From Ga0077555 sp041397775 (GTDB lineage Bacteria > Pseudomonadota > Alphaproteobacteria > Rhizobiales > Hyphomicrobiaceae), in contig JAWKWB010000007.1 in NCBI GenBank assembly GCA_041397775.1, positions 1-64,000 on the forward strand: a stretch of DNA of 64,000 bases. The letters are read 5' to 3'. Shown here piece by piece: positions 8,957-17,406 of the stretch. Position 1 is the first letter of the stretch; every line of letters begins with the position of its first letter. The notes beneath the pieces are model-generated. The model did not search any database and was not told where the DNA came from. It worked only from the letters and a program-made list of their open reading frames with translations. The position numbers and the translations under genes are program-made.

Positions 8957-11122
8957 ATGACGACGACACAGCAACCGCTGAGCCAGAGCGAAATCGAGCG
9001 GCTGGAAGCGGAACTCGACCCGGAGATGTCGTTCCGGCCGCTGCTGCCCTGGACGGCATGGCTCGTCGCCGGGCTGCTGCTGGCCCTGTCGTTCTTCCAT
9101 TACTACACCGCCGGCTTCGGCCTGCTGCCCGAGACGACACACCGCGGCATCCACATGGCGTTCGTGGTCGGCCTGATCTTCCTGGTCTTCCCGATGTTCG
9201 CCTCGGGAGCGCGCAAGGTCGGCACGCACTCGCTGGCGACGCCGCTTGGCATCGGGCTTCTCGATTGGGCCTGCGCGATCGCTGCCGCGGTGGCCAGCCT
9301 CTATGTGCCGTGGGTGTTCCACGACCTGCAATTCCGTGTCGGAAACCCGCTCACCGTCGACTGGGTGATGGGCACGGTGCTCATCGTCGTCCTGCTGGAA
9401 GCGTGCCGGCGCAGCGTCGGCATCGCCCTGCCCATCATCGCCATCGTGCTGATGGTCTACGCGATGATCGGCCAGAAGCTGCCGGGCATCCTCAACCACG
9501 CCGGCAATAATTGGAAAGGCGTGGTCAATCACCTCTACCTGACGAGCCAGGGCATCTACGGCGTGGCCCTGGGTGTCGTTGCAACCTATGTCTTCCACTA
9601 CGTCCTGTTCGGCGTGCTGGCGACGCGCATCGGGCTCGGCCGCTTCTTCATCGATCTGGCCACGGCCCTGGCCGGCCGCTTCTCGGGCGGCCCCGCGAAA
9701 GTCTCGATCTTCGCGTCCGGTCTCTTCGGCATGATCTCGGGTTCGTCCATCGCCAACACGGTCACGGTGGGCTCGCTGACGATCCCGATGATGATCCGCA
9801 TCGGCTATCCCCGGCACTTCGCCGGCGCGGTGGAATCGACGGCTGCCACGGGCGGCCAGATCACGCCGCCGATCATGGGGGCCGCGGCGTTCCTCATGGT
9901 GGAGTTCCTGGGCGTCTCCTACCAGACCATCATCCTGGCGGCGATCGTGCCGGCGTTCATGCACTTCTTCGGCGTGCTGTGCCAGGTCCACTTCGAAGCC
10001 AGGAAGCTCGGCATGCGCGGCCTCACCGCCGAGGAGTTGCCGAAGGCGGGCGAGGTGCTGCGTCGCGACTGGCCGACGGCGATACCGCTCGCCGTCCTCT
10101 TGATCGTGCTGTTTTCCGGATTCACGCCCTATCTGGCGGCCTTCTGGGGCATCACCGCCTGCATGGTCGTGGGGCTGACCGGGCGGCGGCCGGCGATCGC
10201 GCTGGGCTTCCTCGGCGCCTTGTGCGCGGCAGTATTCACGGAGACGCTGACGACGTGGACCGGGCTCGGAGGCATCTTCGCGCTGTCGATCGCGGCTTGC
10301 GGCTGGGCCTTCACGCAGGATGGGGACGCACGCGCACGGCTGATCGACGTGGCCGACGCCTTTGTGCTCGGTGCCAAGTACGCCATCAGCGTGGGCGCGG
10401 CGGCCGGCACCGTGGGCATCATCGTCGGCATCGTCACGTTGACCGGCGTCGGCTTCAAGTTGTCGGGCATCGTCACCAGTGCCGCGACGACGCTGGCGAC
10501 CCTCGGACATGCCGTGCTGCCGTTCCTCGACGTGCGCAGCCTGGCGCTTCTCTTCACGCTGATCATGACGGCGATGGTGTGCATCCTGCTCGGCACGGGC
10601 GTGCCGACGACCGCCACCTACATCATCATGGTGACGGTGGCCGCGCCTGCGCTCGCCTTCATGAAGGTCGAGCCGATCGTCTCGCACTTCTTCGTCTTCT
10701 ATTATGGCGTGCTCGCCGACATCACGCCGCCGGTGGCGCTGGCGGCCTATGCCGGCGCGAGCATGGCGGGCGCCGATCCCTTCCGGACGGGCAACACGGC
10801 GTTCCGGCTGGCGCTCGCCAAGGCGCTGGTGCCGTTCGTGTTCGTCTATTCGCCGGCCCTGCTGCTGGTGACGAAGGGCTTCACCTGGGCGGAGTTCCTG
10901 GAGACGTTCACCGGGTGCGTGCTCGGCATCTTCACGCTGGCGATCGCCGTGACGGGCTACGGCATGGCGCCGCTCAAGGGGTGGGAGCGCGCGTTGTTGT
11001 TCGCGGCCTCGCTGCTGGTGATCACGCCGAGCCGGACCATGACCGTGATCGGCCTTGCCGCTGCGCTCCCCGTACTGGTCTCCCAGTACGCGCGACGCCA
11101 GGCGATGCCGCGGGCGGCCTGA
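8957..11122 (+). CDS. TRAP transporter fused permease (4TM/12TM, TAXI type)
   Basis: 721 residues from the ATG at 8957, which has a GGAGA site 8 bp upstream. It is a fusion of the small (DctQ-like) and large (DctM-like) TRAP permease subunits: an N-terminal block of four to five helices (about 25-170), then the 12-helix DctM part. The DctM part has FASGLFGMISGSSIANTVTVGS, then STAATGGQITPPIMGAAAF and, in its second half, GTGVPTTATYIIMV and the DITPPVALAAYAGA repeat. Such permeases use a periplasmic TAXI-family receptor to take up organic acids with sodium or proton. No receptor gene lies next to it, so its partner must be encoded elsewhere. Substrate unknown. The next gene downstream is convergent. 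Confidence 0.93.
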   Translation: MTTTQQPLSQSEIERLEAELDPEMSFRPLLPWTAWLVAGLLLALSFFHYYTAGFGLLPETTHRGIHMAFVVGLIFLVFPMFASGARKVGTHSLATPLGIGLLDWACAIAAAVASLYVPWVFHDLQFRVGNPLTVDWVMGTVLIVVLLEACRRSVGIALPIIAIVLMVYAMIGQKLPGILNHAGNNWKGVVNHLYLTSQGIYGVALGVVATYVFHYVLFGVLATRIGLGRFFIDLATALAGRFSGGPAKVSIFASGLFGMISGSSIANTVTVGSLTIPMMIRIGYPRHFAGAVESTAATGGQITPPIMGAAAFLMVEFLGVSYQTIILAAIVPAFMHFFGVLCQVHFEARKLGMRGLTAEELPKAGEVLRRDWPTAIPLAVLLIVLFSGFTPYLAAFWGITACMVVGLTGRRPAIALGFLGALCAAVFTETLTTWTGLGGIFALSIAACGWAFTQDGDARARLIDVADAFVLGAKYAISVGAAAGTVGIIVGIVTLTGVGFKLSGIVTSAATTLATLGHAVLPFLDVRSLALLFTLIMTAMVCILLGTGVPTTATYIIMVTVAAPALAFMKVEPIVSHFFVFYYGVLADITPPVALAAYAGASMAGADPFRTGNTAFRLALAKALVPFVFVYSPALLLVTKGFTWAEFLETFTGCVLGIFTLAIAVTGYGMAPLKGWERALLFAASLLVITPSRTMTVIGLAAALPVLVSQYARRQAMPRAA

Positions 11123-11132
11123 CGGCATGCAA

Positions 11133-11167
11133 AGAAAAAGCCCGGACCTCGCGAGTGAGGTCCGGGC
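11133..11167 (-). terminator. Rho-independent terminator for the SDR gene
   Basis: On the minus strand a perfect 11-bp GC stem (GCCCGGACCTC, a six-base loop and GAGGTCCGGGC) is followed directly by TTTTTCTTT. It lies about 30 bp after the SDR stop. The same stem could also end transcription of the TRAP gene from the other side, though without a T-tract. Confidence 0.85.
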
Positions 11168-11197
11168 CGTGGCAAATTGCGTGCCGGGCCGACCCGA

Positions 11198-12115
11198 TCA
11201 GGTGGGGTCCCAGGAGAACACGTCCGCCGAGCGGTCGAGCGGCGTGAACGAGGCCTTCATGGCCGGCAGCGCGATCTCTGCGATCTTCGCCGGCGTCCAG
11301 CCGCTCTCCGAGTGCACGGAGCGGATCGGGCGATTCTGGTTGAACAGGAACAGCTCGTGCATGCGGGCCGCCATGATCTGGCCGGTGACACCCTTGGCCA
11401 GATCCGACACGAGGAAGACGGCGAGCGGCGCGATCTTGTCCGGCGTCATCTGCTGGATCTTGGCCACGCGGGCCTGCTGCTCGGGCGTGTCCGTGGGGAT
11501 GGTGCCGATCATGCGGCTCCAGGCGAACGGCGAGACGCAGTTCGAGCGCACGTTGAAGCGCTGCATGTCCAGCGCGATCGACTTCGACAGGCCGACGATG
11601 CCGAGCTTGGCAGCGGCATAGTTCGCCTGGCCGAAGTTGCCGATCAGGCCCGACGTCGACGTGAAGTGCACGAAGGCACCCGATTCCTGGTCCTTGAAGT
11701 AGTTCGCGGCGGCGCGGCTGACGTAGAAGGCGCCGTTGAGATGCACGTCGATGACCTGCTGCCAGTCCTGGATCGACATGCGGTGGAAGATGCGGTCGCG
11801 CAGGATGCCCGCGTTGTTGATCACGGCATCGACGCGGCCGAAGTTCTCCACTGCCGCCTTGACGATGTTGTGCGCGCTCGTGGGATCGGCAACCGAGTTG
11901 AAATTGGCGATGGCCTGGCCGCCGGCTTTGCGGATGGTCTCCACCACCTCTTCGGCCGGCTGCTGGCTGGCCCCGCCCTCGCCGTCCACGCTGCCGCCCA
12001 GATCGTTGACGACGACCTTGGCGCCTTCCTTGGCGCCCAGGATAGCCATCTCACGGCCGATGCCGCGACCGGCCCCCGTTACGATCAGAACCTTGCCGTC
12101 CATGCAGCCAGCCAT
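11198..12115 (-). CDS. Short-chain dehydrogenase/reductase (HSD17B4-type)
   Basis: 305 residues; the ATG at 12115 has an AGGGAGA site 8 bp upstream. It is a Rossmann-fold oxidoreductase with TGAGRGIGREMA (cofactor loop), a VVVNDLGG segment typical of the SDRs related to peroxisomal multifunctional protein 2 (3-hydroxyacyl-CoA dehydrogenase), NNAGILRD, the catalytic serine in STSGLIGNFGQ and YAAAK (Tyr/Lys). The C-terminal 50 residues (HELFLFNQNRPIRSVHSE) extend beyond the basic fold, as in relatives. It probably oxidises or reduces a hydroxyacyl-CoA or a cyclic alcohol. The CoA-transferase and hydratase genes in the window give a plausible acyl-CoA context but are not adjacent. Confidence 0.9.
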   Translation of the reverse strand: MAGCMDGKVLIVTGAGRGIGREMAILGAKEGAKVVVNDLGGSVDGEGGASQQPAEEVVETIRKAGGQAIANFNSVADPTSAHNIVKAAVENFGRVDAVINNAGILRDRIFHRMSIQDWQQVIDVHLNGAFYVSRAAANYFKDQESGAFVHFTSTSGLIGNFGQANYAAAKLGIVGLSKSIALDMQRFNVRSNCVSPFAWSRMIGTIPTDTPEQQARVAKIQQMTPDKIAPLAVFLVSDLAKGVTGQIMAARMHELFLFNQNRPIRSVHSESGWTPAKIAEIALPAMKASFTPLDRSADVFSWDPT

Positions 12116-12232
12116 GCGCGTGTCTCCCTCGCTCGCTCGATATGTTTGCTGTTCGGCGGACAAGCTGGCACGCCCCGGTGCGCGGGTCAAACCGCACGCC
12201 GCGCTGCCACCGCGTCATGCCGCCGCGTCATG

Positions 12233-12295
12233 ATCGGACGTCCGCTCGACGAGCCAGCGGCAGACATGGAGCGGACGTCCAATCCGCCACACTAG
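12233..12295. repeat. Palindromic element A
   Basis: Inner arms 12233-12247 (ATCGGACGTCCGCTC) and 12269-12283 pair over 15 bp with one wobble, around a 21-nt loop. The outer right arm CCGCCACACTAG has no good partner on the left, where two direct CCGCGTCATG copies stand instead. The element abuts element B at a shared CTAG. A diverged partial copy lies at 4578-4607. Confidence 0.7.
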
Positions 12296-12460
12296 TGTAG
12301 CGCATCTGACGTTTGGTACCCACTCGCAGCTGGGACCGTGACCAAACGTCAGATGCAAAAGCTACACTAGAATCATATGGTTGCTAGTGTTCCTTCGGGC
12401 TCCGACACTTGGTCCAGAGTATGACGCACGGGGAACCAAGTGTTGGAGCCGGAACACTAG
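12292..12460. repeat. 169-bp composite repeat, copy 1 (hairpins B and C)
   Basis: Hairpin B (12292-12370): CTAGTGTAGC, inner arm GCATCTGACGTTTGGT, 23-nt loop, exact complementary arm, bulge AAAA, then GCTACACTAG. Hairpin C (12384-12460): CTAGTGTTCC, bulge TTCG, inner arm of 16 bp with one mismatch, 21-nt loop, then GGAACACTAG. Thirteen bases separate the two hairpins. The whole unit recurs in inverted orientation at 20817-20985, including loop B and much of the spacer. This copy lies upstream of the exonuclease-CBS-DUF294 gene. Confidence 0.92.
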
Positions 12461-12566
12461 GCGGGAAGTCGCGTAGAATGATCCGTGGGGCACCGATACA
12501 CTCCAGGCCACGTGACGGTGCCGCGACAAGGGCAAGGCACCGCCCGCAGCGCCAGGGTGAGGCCTC

Positions 12567-14666
12567 ATGACCGGGAACAATACCTCGACACCGCTCATCG
12601 CACTCGACGCGGTGGCACTGGATACGGAAACCACCGGGCTCGACGCCAGGGTCGCGCGCATCATCCAGATCGGGGCGGTTCGCATCCGTGGCGGCCGGAT
12701 CGAAAGCGACGACCAATTCGTGCAACTCGTCGATCCAGGCGTTCCCATCCCGCCCGTGACGACGGCGGTGCACGGCATATCGGATGCGGATGTCGCAGGT
12801 GCGCCCGGCTTCGCTGCCATTGCCGACACGCTGGCCGCCTACCTGAAGGGCGCCGTGCTCGTCGGCCATACCGTCTCCTACGACCGGGCGATGCTGGAGA
12901 AGGAGTACGAGCTGACGGGCCGCGCATGGCGGGCGCCACGGATGCTGGATGTGCGGTTGCTGGCGCGCCTCGCCAACCCGTCGCTGCCCGACTACAGCCT
13001 CGACAAGCTGTGCGCGTGGCTCGGCATCGAGATCAAGGGCCGGCATACCGCGCCCGGTGATGCGCTGGCGACGGCGGAGATCTTCGTCGCACTCGTCCCG
13101 CTTCTGCGCCAACGCGGCATCCGCACCATCGCGGAGGCCGACCGCGCCAGCGTGACGGCGGCCGAGAAGGAGGCGCTGGCGACCGGCGGACGTCCCGTCG
13201 TCGTCAATGGCGATACCGCAACGGAGGTGCGGCCGCTGACGCGCATCGACAGCTTTCCTTATCGGCATCGCGTCGGCGACATCATGAGCGCACCACCCTT
13301 GTTCATTCCAGCCGAGGTGACATTGCACGCCGCCATGCGGCTGCTGATCGAGCGCAAGGTGAGCAGTGCGCTCGTGCGTCTGCCGGGCGGCGAGGTCGGG
13401 ATCGTGACGGAGCGCGACGTGCTGCGCGCGACGGCGGCAAGCGGCGCTGCCGCACTCGACAGGGCCGTCAGCGAGGCGGCGAGCATCCCGCTCCAGACAG
13501 TTGCGATGGACGACTTCGTCTACCGTGCGATCGGCCGCATCGAGAGGCTGGGGTTCCGGCATCTGGGCGTTACGGACGGTGAGGGCGGGATCGTCGGGGT
13601 CGTCACCTCGCGCAACCTCCTGCGTCATCGTGCGACGACTGCCATCGTGCTCGGTGACGAGATCGACGCTGCGCGCGATGCGGCGGCCCTGGCACGGGCC
13701 TGGTCGAAGGTGCCGACCATGGCGCGGCATCTCTTCGACGAGGGGGTCGATGCCAGAACCATCTGCGCCGTCATCAGCGCCGAAATCTGCCAGATGACGC
13801 GGCGCGCGGCCGAGCTTGCGGAGGCGGCGATGATCGCCGAAGGGCAGGGCGCCCCGCCCGTGCCGTATGCGGTGATGGTGCTGGGCTCGGGCGGACGCGG
13901 CGAGAGCCAGCTTGCCGCAGATCAGGACAACGCCATCGTCTATGCCTCCGGCGAGGAGGGCGGCCCGGAAGACACCTATTTCGCTGCGCTCGGCGCGCGC
14001 ATGTGCGAGATGCTCGATCAGGCCGGCATCCCCCTCTGCAAGGGCGGCGTCATGGCCCGGAACCGCGCGTGGCGCATGAGTTCGGCCGATTGGACGACGC
14101 GCATCGACGGCTGGGTACGACGGCAGAGTCCGGAAGACTTCCTCAACGTCGACATCTTCTTCGACGCGCTGCCCGTGCACGGGGACCGGCGGTTGGCCGA
14201 AGCGATCCGCGATCATGCCTTCACGCAGGGCCGCGCGGTGCGTTCGTTCCTCAAGTTCCTGGCGATCGCGGGCGCCAGGCGTGGCAATCCGTTCACGCTG
14301 CTGGGCGGCTTCCGCGTCGACGGCGAGGGCCGGATCGACCTCAAGGCCTACGGCCTGATGCCCGCGTTTTCGGCCGCGCGCGTGCTGGCCATCAAGCACG
14401 ATGTGCGCGTGCGCGGCACCCTCGATCGCCTGCGGGCGTGTGCGCAGAAGGGGGCGTTCCCGCCCGAACGTGCCGAGGCGATCGGGGCGGCGCAGTCCGT
14501 CATCCTCGGGGCTGTTCTGGGCCAGCAGCTCCAGGATGCGGAAACCGGCAAGGCGCTGTCGCCGCGCGTCGCCCCCGCCACGCTCTCCAAGACCGCTGCG
14601 GGGGAGCTCAAGAAGGCCCTCAAGGCCATGGAGGAGGCGACGGGCCTCATCGACGAAGGGCTCTAG
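12567..14666 (+). CDS. DEDDh exonuclease - CBS pair - DUF294 nucleotidyltransferase fusion
   Basis: 699 residues, with an AGGGTGAGG site before the ATG. Three modules are visible. Residues of about 10-185 form a DnaQ-type 3'-5' exonuclease with ALDTETTGLD (Asp/Glu), GHTVSYD and HTAPGDA (His-x4-Asp, so the DEDDh class). About 230-365 holds two CBS domains (VGDIMSAPPLFIP, GIVTERDVLR, GVVTSRNLL), which usually bind adenine nucleotides. About 380-690 is DUF294 with its GlnD-like nucleotidyltransferase motif GSGGRGESQLAADQDNAI and the DUF294_C part NVDIFFDALPVHG. The combination suggests nucleotide-controlled nucleic-acid or nucleotide processing; no substrate is known to me. Hairpin clusters flank it on both sides, and the stop codon TAG is part of element D's CTAG end. 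Confidence 0.93.
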   Translation: MTGNNTSTPLIALDAVALDTETTGLDARVARIIQIGAVRIRGGRIESDDQFVQLVDPGVPIPPVTTAVHGISDADVAGAPGFAAIADTLAAYLKGAVLVGHTVSYDRAMLEKEYELTGRAWRAPRMLDVRLLARLANPSLPDYSLDKLCAWLGIEIKGRHTAPGDALATAEIFVALVPLLRQRGIRTIAEADRASVTAAEKEALATGGRPVVVNGDTATEVRPLTRIDSFPYRHRVGDIMSAPPLFIPAEVTLHAAMRLLIERKVSSALVRLPGGEVGIVTERDVLRATAASGAAALDRAVSEAASIPLQTVAMDDFVYRAIGRIERLGFRHLGVTDGEGGIVGVVTSRNLLRHRATTAIVLGDEIDAARDAAALARAWSKVPTMARHLFDEGVDARTICAVISAEICQMTRRAAELAEAAMIAEGQGAPPVPYAVMVLGSGGRGESQLAADQDNAIVYASGEEGGPEDTYFAALGARMCEMLDQAGIPLCKGGVMARNRAWRMSSADWTTRIDGWVRRQSPEDFLNVDIFFDALPVHGDRRLAEAIRDHAFTQGRAVRSFLKFLAIAGARRGNPFTLLGGFRVDGEGRIDLKAYGLMPAFSAARVLAIKHDVRVRGTLDRLRACAQKGAFPPERAEAIGAAQSVILGAVLGQQLQDAETGKALSPRVAPATLSKTAAGELKKALKAMEEATGLIDEGL

Positions 14667-14735
14667 TGGCCCGTCGCGTCAAAATCGCCCGATAGCTGCA
14701 GCCGCTTTCCGATTTTGGCGCGACATGAGGGCCAC
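14663..14735. repeat. Palindromic element D
   Basis: It starts with CTAG, which contains the stop codon of the preceding gene. The outer arm is GTGGCCC (14666-14672). The inner arm GTCGCGTCAAAATCG (14673-14687) pairs with 14710-14724 over 15 bp with one wobble, around a 22-nt loop. A 4-nt bulge ATGA and outer arm GGGCCAC (14729-14735) follow. The geometry equals that of elements B, C and E, although the stem sequence is unrelated. It could also act as a transcription terminator. Confidence 0.85.
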
Positions 14736-14755
14736 GAGATACGTCATGAACTTGA

Positions 14756-14829
14756 GTGTGGCGTTCATCGCGTCTTGATTGACGAATAACTTGCCGCACG
14801 GATCGGTCGATCAAGACGCGACGCCACAC
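14756..14829. repeat. Palindromic element E
   Basis: Outer arms GTGTGGCGT (14756-14764) and ACGCCACAC (14821-14829) are perfectly complementary. The left side has a 4-nt bulge TCAT. The inner arms 14769-14783 and 14806-14820 pair over 15 bp with one wobble, around a 22-nt loop. The bulge is the reverse complement of that in element D, as if the two neighbouring elements stood in opposite orientation. Confidence 0.85.
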
Positions 14830-15028
14830 GCGTTTCGCGGTTTGGCGGCAACTGCAGGCTGACCTGCCCCTCGTTTCCCTGCTAGAAGATCCCGATCATT
14901 CGAGCGGGAGGGCGGGGCGTGCGCAGCGCGCAGGCGCCCCCGGCCGCGCGAGCAAGCGCCGGGGCATGCAGAGGTCCGGCCGGCGATCTTCACGACGATA
15001 CGATTCCACCCGACACCGGAGACCACGT

Positions 15029-15712
15029 ATGCTGAAGTTCTACTTCAACGGCTCGCCCAATCCCACGAAGGTGGCGCTGATGCTCGAGGAGACGGGTCTT
15101 GCCTACACGCCCGTCGCCATCGATACCCGCAAGGGCGAGCAGTTCGCGCCCGACTTCGTCGCGATCAATCCGAACGCCAAGGTGCCGGTGATCGTGGACG
15201 GCGATGCGACCGTTTTCGACAGCAACGCCATCCTGCTCTATCTGGCCGAGAAGACCGGCAAGTTCCTGCCCGCAGACACGCCGGCCAACCGTGGCGAGCT
15301 GCTGTCATGGCTGATGTTCGTCGCAACGGGCGTCGGTCCGTTCTCGGGACAAGCGGTGCACTTCAAGCACTTCGCGCCGGAAAAGGTCGACTACGCCAAT
15401 GCGCGCTATCAGTACGAGGCCGACCGCCATTACGGCATCCTCGACAAGCGCCTCGCCAGCCGCCGGTACATGGTGGGCGAGACCTACACGATCGTGGATA
15501 TGGATGTGTGGGGCTGGGCGCGCATGGTGCCCTTCATCCTGGGCGACGATGCCTGGGGCCGCTACCCCAACCTCAAGCGCCTCGTCGACGAGATCAATGC
15601 GCGGCCGGCGGCGCAGCGGGCCGTGGCGCTGAAGGACAAGTTCACCTTCAAGGCGACGATGGACGACGAGGCGCGTTCGGCCATGTTCAAGCATCTGCGC
15701 GCCAAGGCCTGA
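15029..15712 (+). CDS. Glutathione S-transferase (YfcG/nu-class-like)
   Basis: 227 residues from the ATG at 15029 with an ACCGGAGA site. The N-terminal thioredoxin-fold domain reads MLKFYFNGSPNPTKVALMLEE (approximate positions 1-21), with the NPTK sequence where the YfcG/Ure2-like class has its active Asn/Thr, then NPNAKVPVIVD (cis-proline) and FDSNAILLYLAE (gamma-glutamyl binding). The helical C-terminal domain has YANARYQYEADRHYGILDKRL and TIVDMDVWGWARM. It is a cytosolic enzyme that conjugates glutathione or reduces disulfides/peroxides; the substrate is not predictable. It stands alone, between the palindrome cluster and a strong convergent terminator. Confidence 0.92.
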   Translation: MLKFYFNGSPNPTKVALMLEETGLAYTPVAIDTRKGEQFAPDFVAINPNAKVPVIVDGDATVFDSNAILLYLAEKTGKFLPADTPANRGELLSWLMFVATGVGPFSGQAVHFKHFAPEKVDYANARYQYEADRHYGILDKRLASRRYMVGETYTIVDMDVWGWARMVPFILGDDAWGRYPNLKRLVDEINARPAAQRAVALKDKFTFKATMDDEARSAMFKHLRAKA

Positions 15713-15735
15713 GATCGCGGCCTCTGCGAAACCTT

Positions 15736-15769
15736 GAAAGGGGGCGTGCGCGAAGCGCGCCCCCTTTTC
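15736..15769. terminator. Bidirectional rho-independent terminator
   Basis: A GC-rich stem GGGGGCGTGCGC, GAA loop and GCGCGCCCCC stands between A- and T-rich ends (AAAG on the left, CTTTTC on the right). It serves both the GST gene (+) and the convergent hydrolase gene (-), which ends 16 bp further on. Confidence 0.85.
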
Positions 15770-15784
15770 GTCGCCGGTGCGCCG

Positions 15785-16957
15785 TCAGCCCGCTGCGCGG
15801 GCGTAGATGTCGCGCTCGAAGGTATCGTAGATGCCGAGCACGGTGGGATCCGCGAAGGGCAGGATCTGCGTCATGATCGTGCCGGCGATACGCGATTTCG
15901 GATCGATCCAGAAATAGGTGTTGCGCAGGCCGGCCCACGTCAGGCTGCCGGCCTTGCGGCGGCCGGCCACGTCCTCGGTGTTGATCATGAAGGACAAGCC
16001 CCACGTTTTGCGCATGTCGGGATAGAAGTTCATGGGAAAGCTCAGCTCGGCGCGGATGCCGGGCAGCGGGCGTACGGCGAGGTCGCCCATGTTGTTCTGC
16101 CCCATCAGGGCGACCGTCTCGGGTTTGAGGACCTGGACACCATCGAGCGTTCCCGCGCCCATGATCATGCGCATGAAGCGGATGTAATCGCCCGCCGTGC
16201 CGTAGAGGCCGCCACCGCCCAGGAAATCCTGCGGCCGCTGCGGGGGATCGAAGGGAGCGACGGCGAGCCCACCATCGGCGAGGCGCGTATGCACGCCGGA
16301 CAGTCGTGCGCTAATTTCGGGGCGCAACAGATAGCCTGTCGATGTCATGCCGAGAGGCTGCAGCAGGTTTTTCTGCATGTAGGCATCGAGCGAGTTGCCG
16401 GTGATGGCCTCGAGCACCTTGCCGGCCCAGTCGATGTTGATGCCGTACTCCCATCGCGTGCCCGGATCGCAGGCGAGCGGCAGGCAATCTTCCGGCTTGA
16501 TGAAGGAGGCCGAGCGCGAGGCCCGCGTTTCCTGCATGTAGCGGTTCTGGTCGGCGTTCCAGGTGTCGTAGACGAAGCCGGCGGTATGGGTGAGCAGGTT
16601 GCGCAACGTGATGGCGCCGCGCGCCGGCCGCAGGATCGGTTTGCCTGTCGCATCGAAGCCTTCCAGCACGCGCGGATTGGCGAGAGAGGGCACCCAGCGG
16701 CCGCAGTCGTCGTCGAGGCCGATCCGGCCCTGCTCGACAATCTGCATGACGCAGGCGGCGGTGATCGCCTTCGTCATGGAGTGGATCCAGCAGACCGTGT
16801 CCAGCGTCATCGGCTGGCCGCTGCCGAGCGTCCGTTCCCCGAACGCACCCTCGTAGAGGATGTCGTCGCCATCCGTCGCCATGGCGATGATGCCGGGGAC
16901 GCGAGCCTCGTCCGTCGCCGATTTGAGGTGCGTGTCGATCGTCGTGCTGGCGCTCAT
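15785..16957 (-). CDS. Beta-lactamase-related serine hydrolase (family S12)
   Basis: About 390 residues. The ATG at 16957 has a GGAG site 9 bp upstream; an in-frame ATG at 16966 is equally possible. The S-x-x-K motif is HSMTK (Ser60, Lys63), followed by LLTHTAGFVYD and WEYGINIDWAGKVLEAITG, which carries the Tyr of the second motif, and a C-terminal GSLTWAGLRNTYFWIDP block corresponding to the HTG/KTG region. No signal peptide is visible. Relatives are esterases or transesterases (LovD/EstB class) more often than true beta-lactamases. It is distinct from the NylB-like paralogue at 2845-4047. A strong terminator follows. Confidence 0.9.
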   Translation of the reverse strand: MSASTTIDTHLKSATDEARVPGIIAMATDGDDILYEGAFGERTLGSGQPMTLDTVCWIHSMTKAITAACVMQIVEQGRIGLDDDCGRWVPSLANPRVLEGFDATGKPILRPARGAITLRNLLTHTAGFVYDTWNADQNRYMQETRASRSASFIKPEDCLPLACDPGTRWEYGINIDWAGKVLEAITGNSLDAYMQKNLLQPLGMTSTGYLLRPEISARLSGVHTRLADGGLAVAPFDPPQRPQDFLGGGGLYGTAGDYIRFMRMIMGAGTLDGVQVLKPETVALMGQNNMGDLAVRPLPGIRAELSFPMNFYPDMRKTWGLSFMINTEDVAGRRKAGSLTWAGLRNTYFWIDPKSRIAGTIMTQILPFADPTVLGIYDTFERDIYARAAG

Positions 16958-17211
16958 GCCATCCATCTCCGGTTCCGCGTGTGATTTGCGTGAGCCGAAT
17001 AATAGCCCAAACCTCCCCACTGTCAGGTCACGGCCTGCACGAAAAGCACGATGCGCGACTGGTGCGAGTAATCCCCGGGGCCGGTCACTCCAGCGGCACG
17101 AGCAAAGCGCTGCACACCGATCGGCAGTATTATCTCCGCCGAGAAGACACCTTGCCGATTTCCCCGGAAAGGAGCATAAATAACGCGTCTCTGGAAAAAT
17201 TGGGGTATGCG

Positions 17212-17400
17212 ATGAAAATCAGCAGTCCAATTCTCCGCTGGCTTACGCTTGCGATTTTTTCGCTTTTCAGTGGCCCTGCATTCGCCGGCGCTGGCGGTTT
17301 TCTGGTGCCAGCCCATTACCATCCACTGGATAACATCTGGAAGATCTTGCTGACGATCGCCGTGATCTGGATCATCGTCCGGATGCGTCGTCCCGCGTGA
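17212..17400 (+). CDS. Small secreted or membrane protein (62 residues)
   Basis: The product has a signal peptide (MKISSPILRWLTLAIFSLFSG, approximate positions 1-21, cleavage likely after PAFA), a short spacer GAGGFLVPAHYHPLDN and one C-terminal membrane helix (IWKILLTIAVIWIIV) ending in RMRRPA. The ATG at 17212 is preceded by GGGG at about -10. It ends 6 bp before the fatty-acid-hydroxylase-family gene and is probably its operon partner. Small one-helix proteins of this kind often accompany membrane enzymes as stabilisers; that is inference. I know no named family. Confidence 0.65.
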   Translation: MKISSPILRWLTLAIFSLFSGPAFAGAGGFLVPAHYHPLDNIWKILLTIAVIWIIVRMRRPA

Positions 17401-17406
17401 CCGGGA

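Noticed and set aside
8699..11128. An 809-codon open frame on the minus strand
   Set aside because: Antisense to the fused TRAP permease; the product is an Arg/His/Asp-rich string typical of shadow frames.
12233..14829. Integron attC sites
   Set aside because: The palindromes lack the attC R-box consensus (GTTRRRY-type core sites), and no integrase or cassette series was seen.
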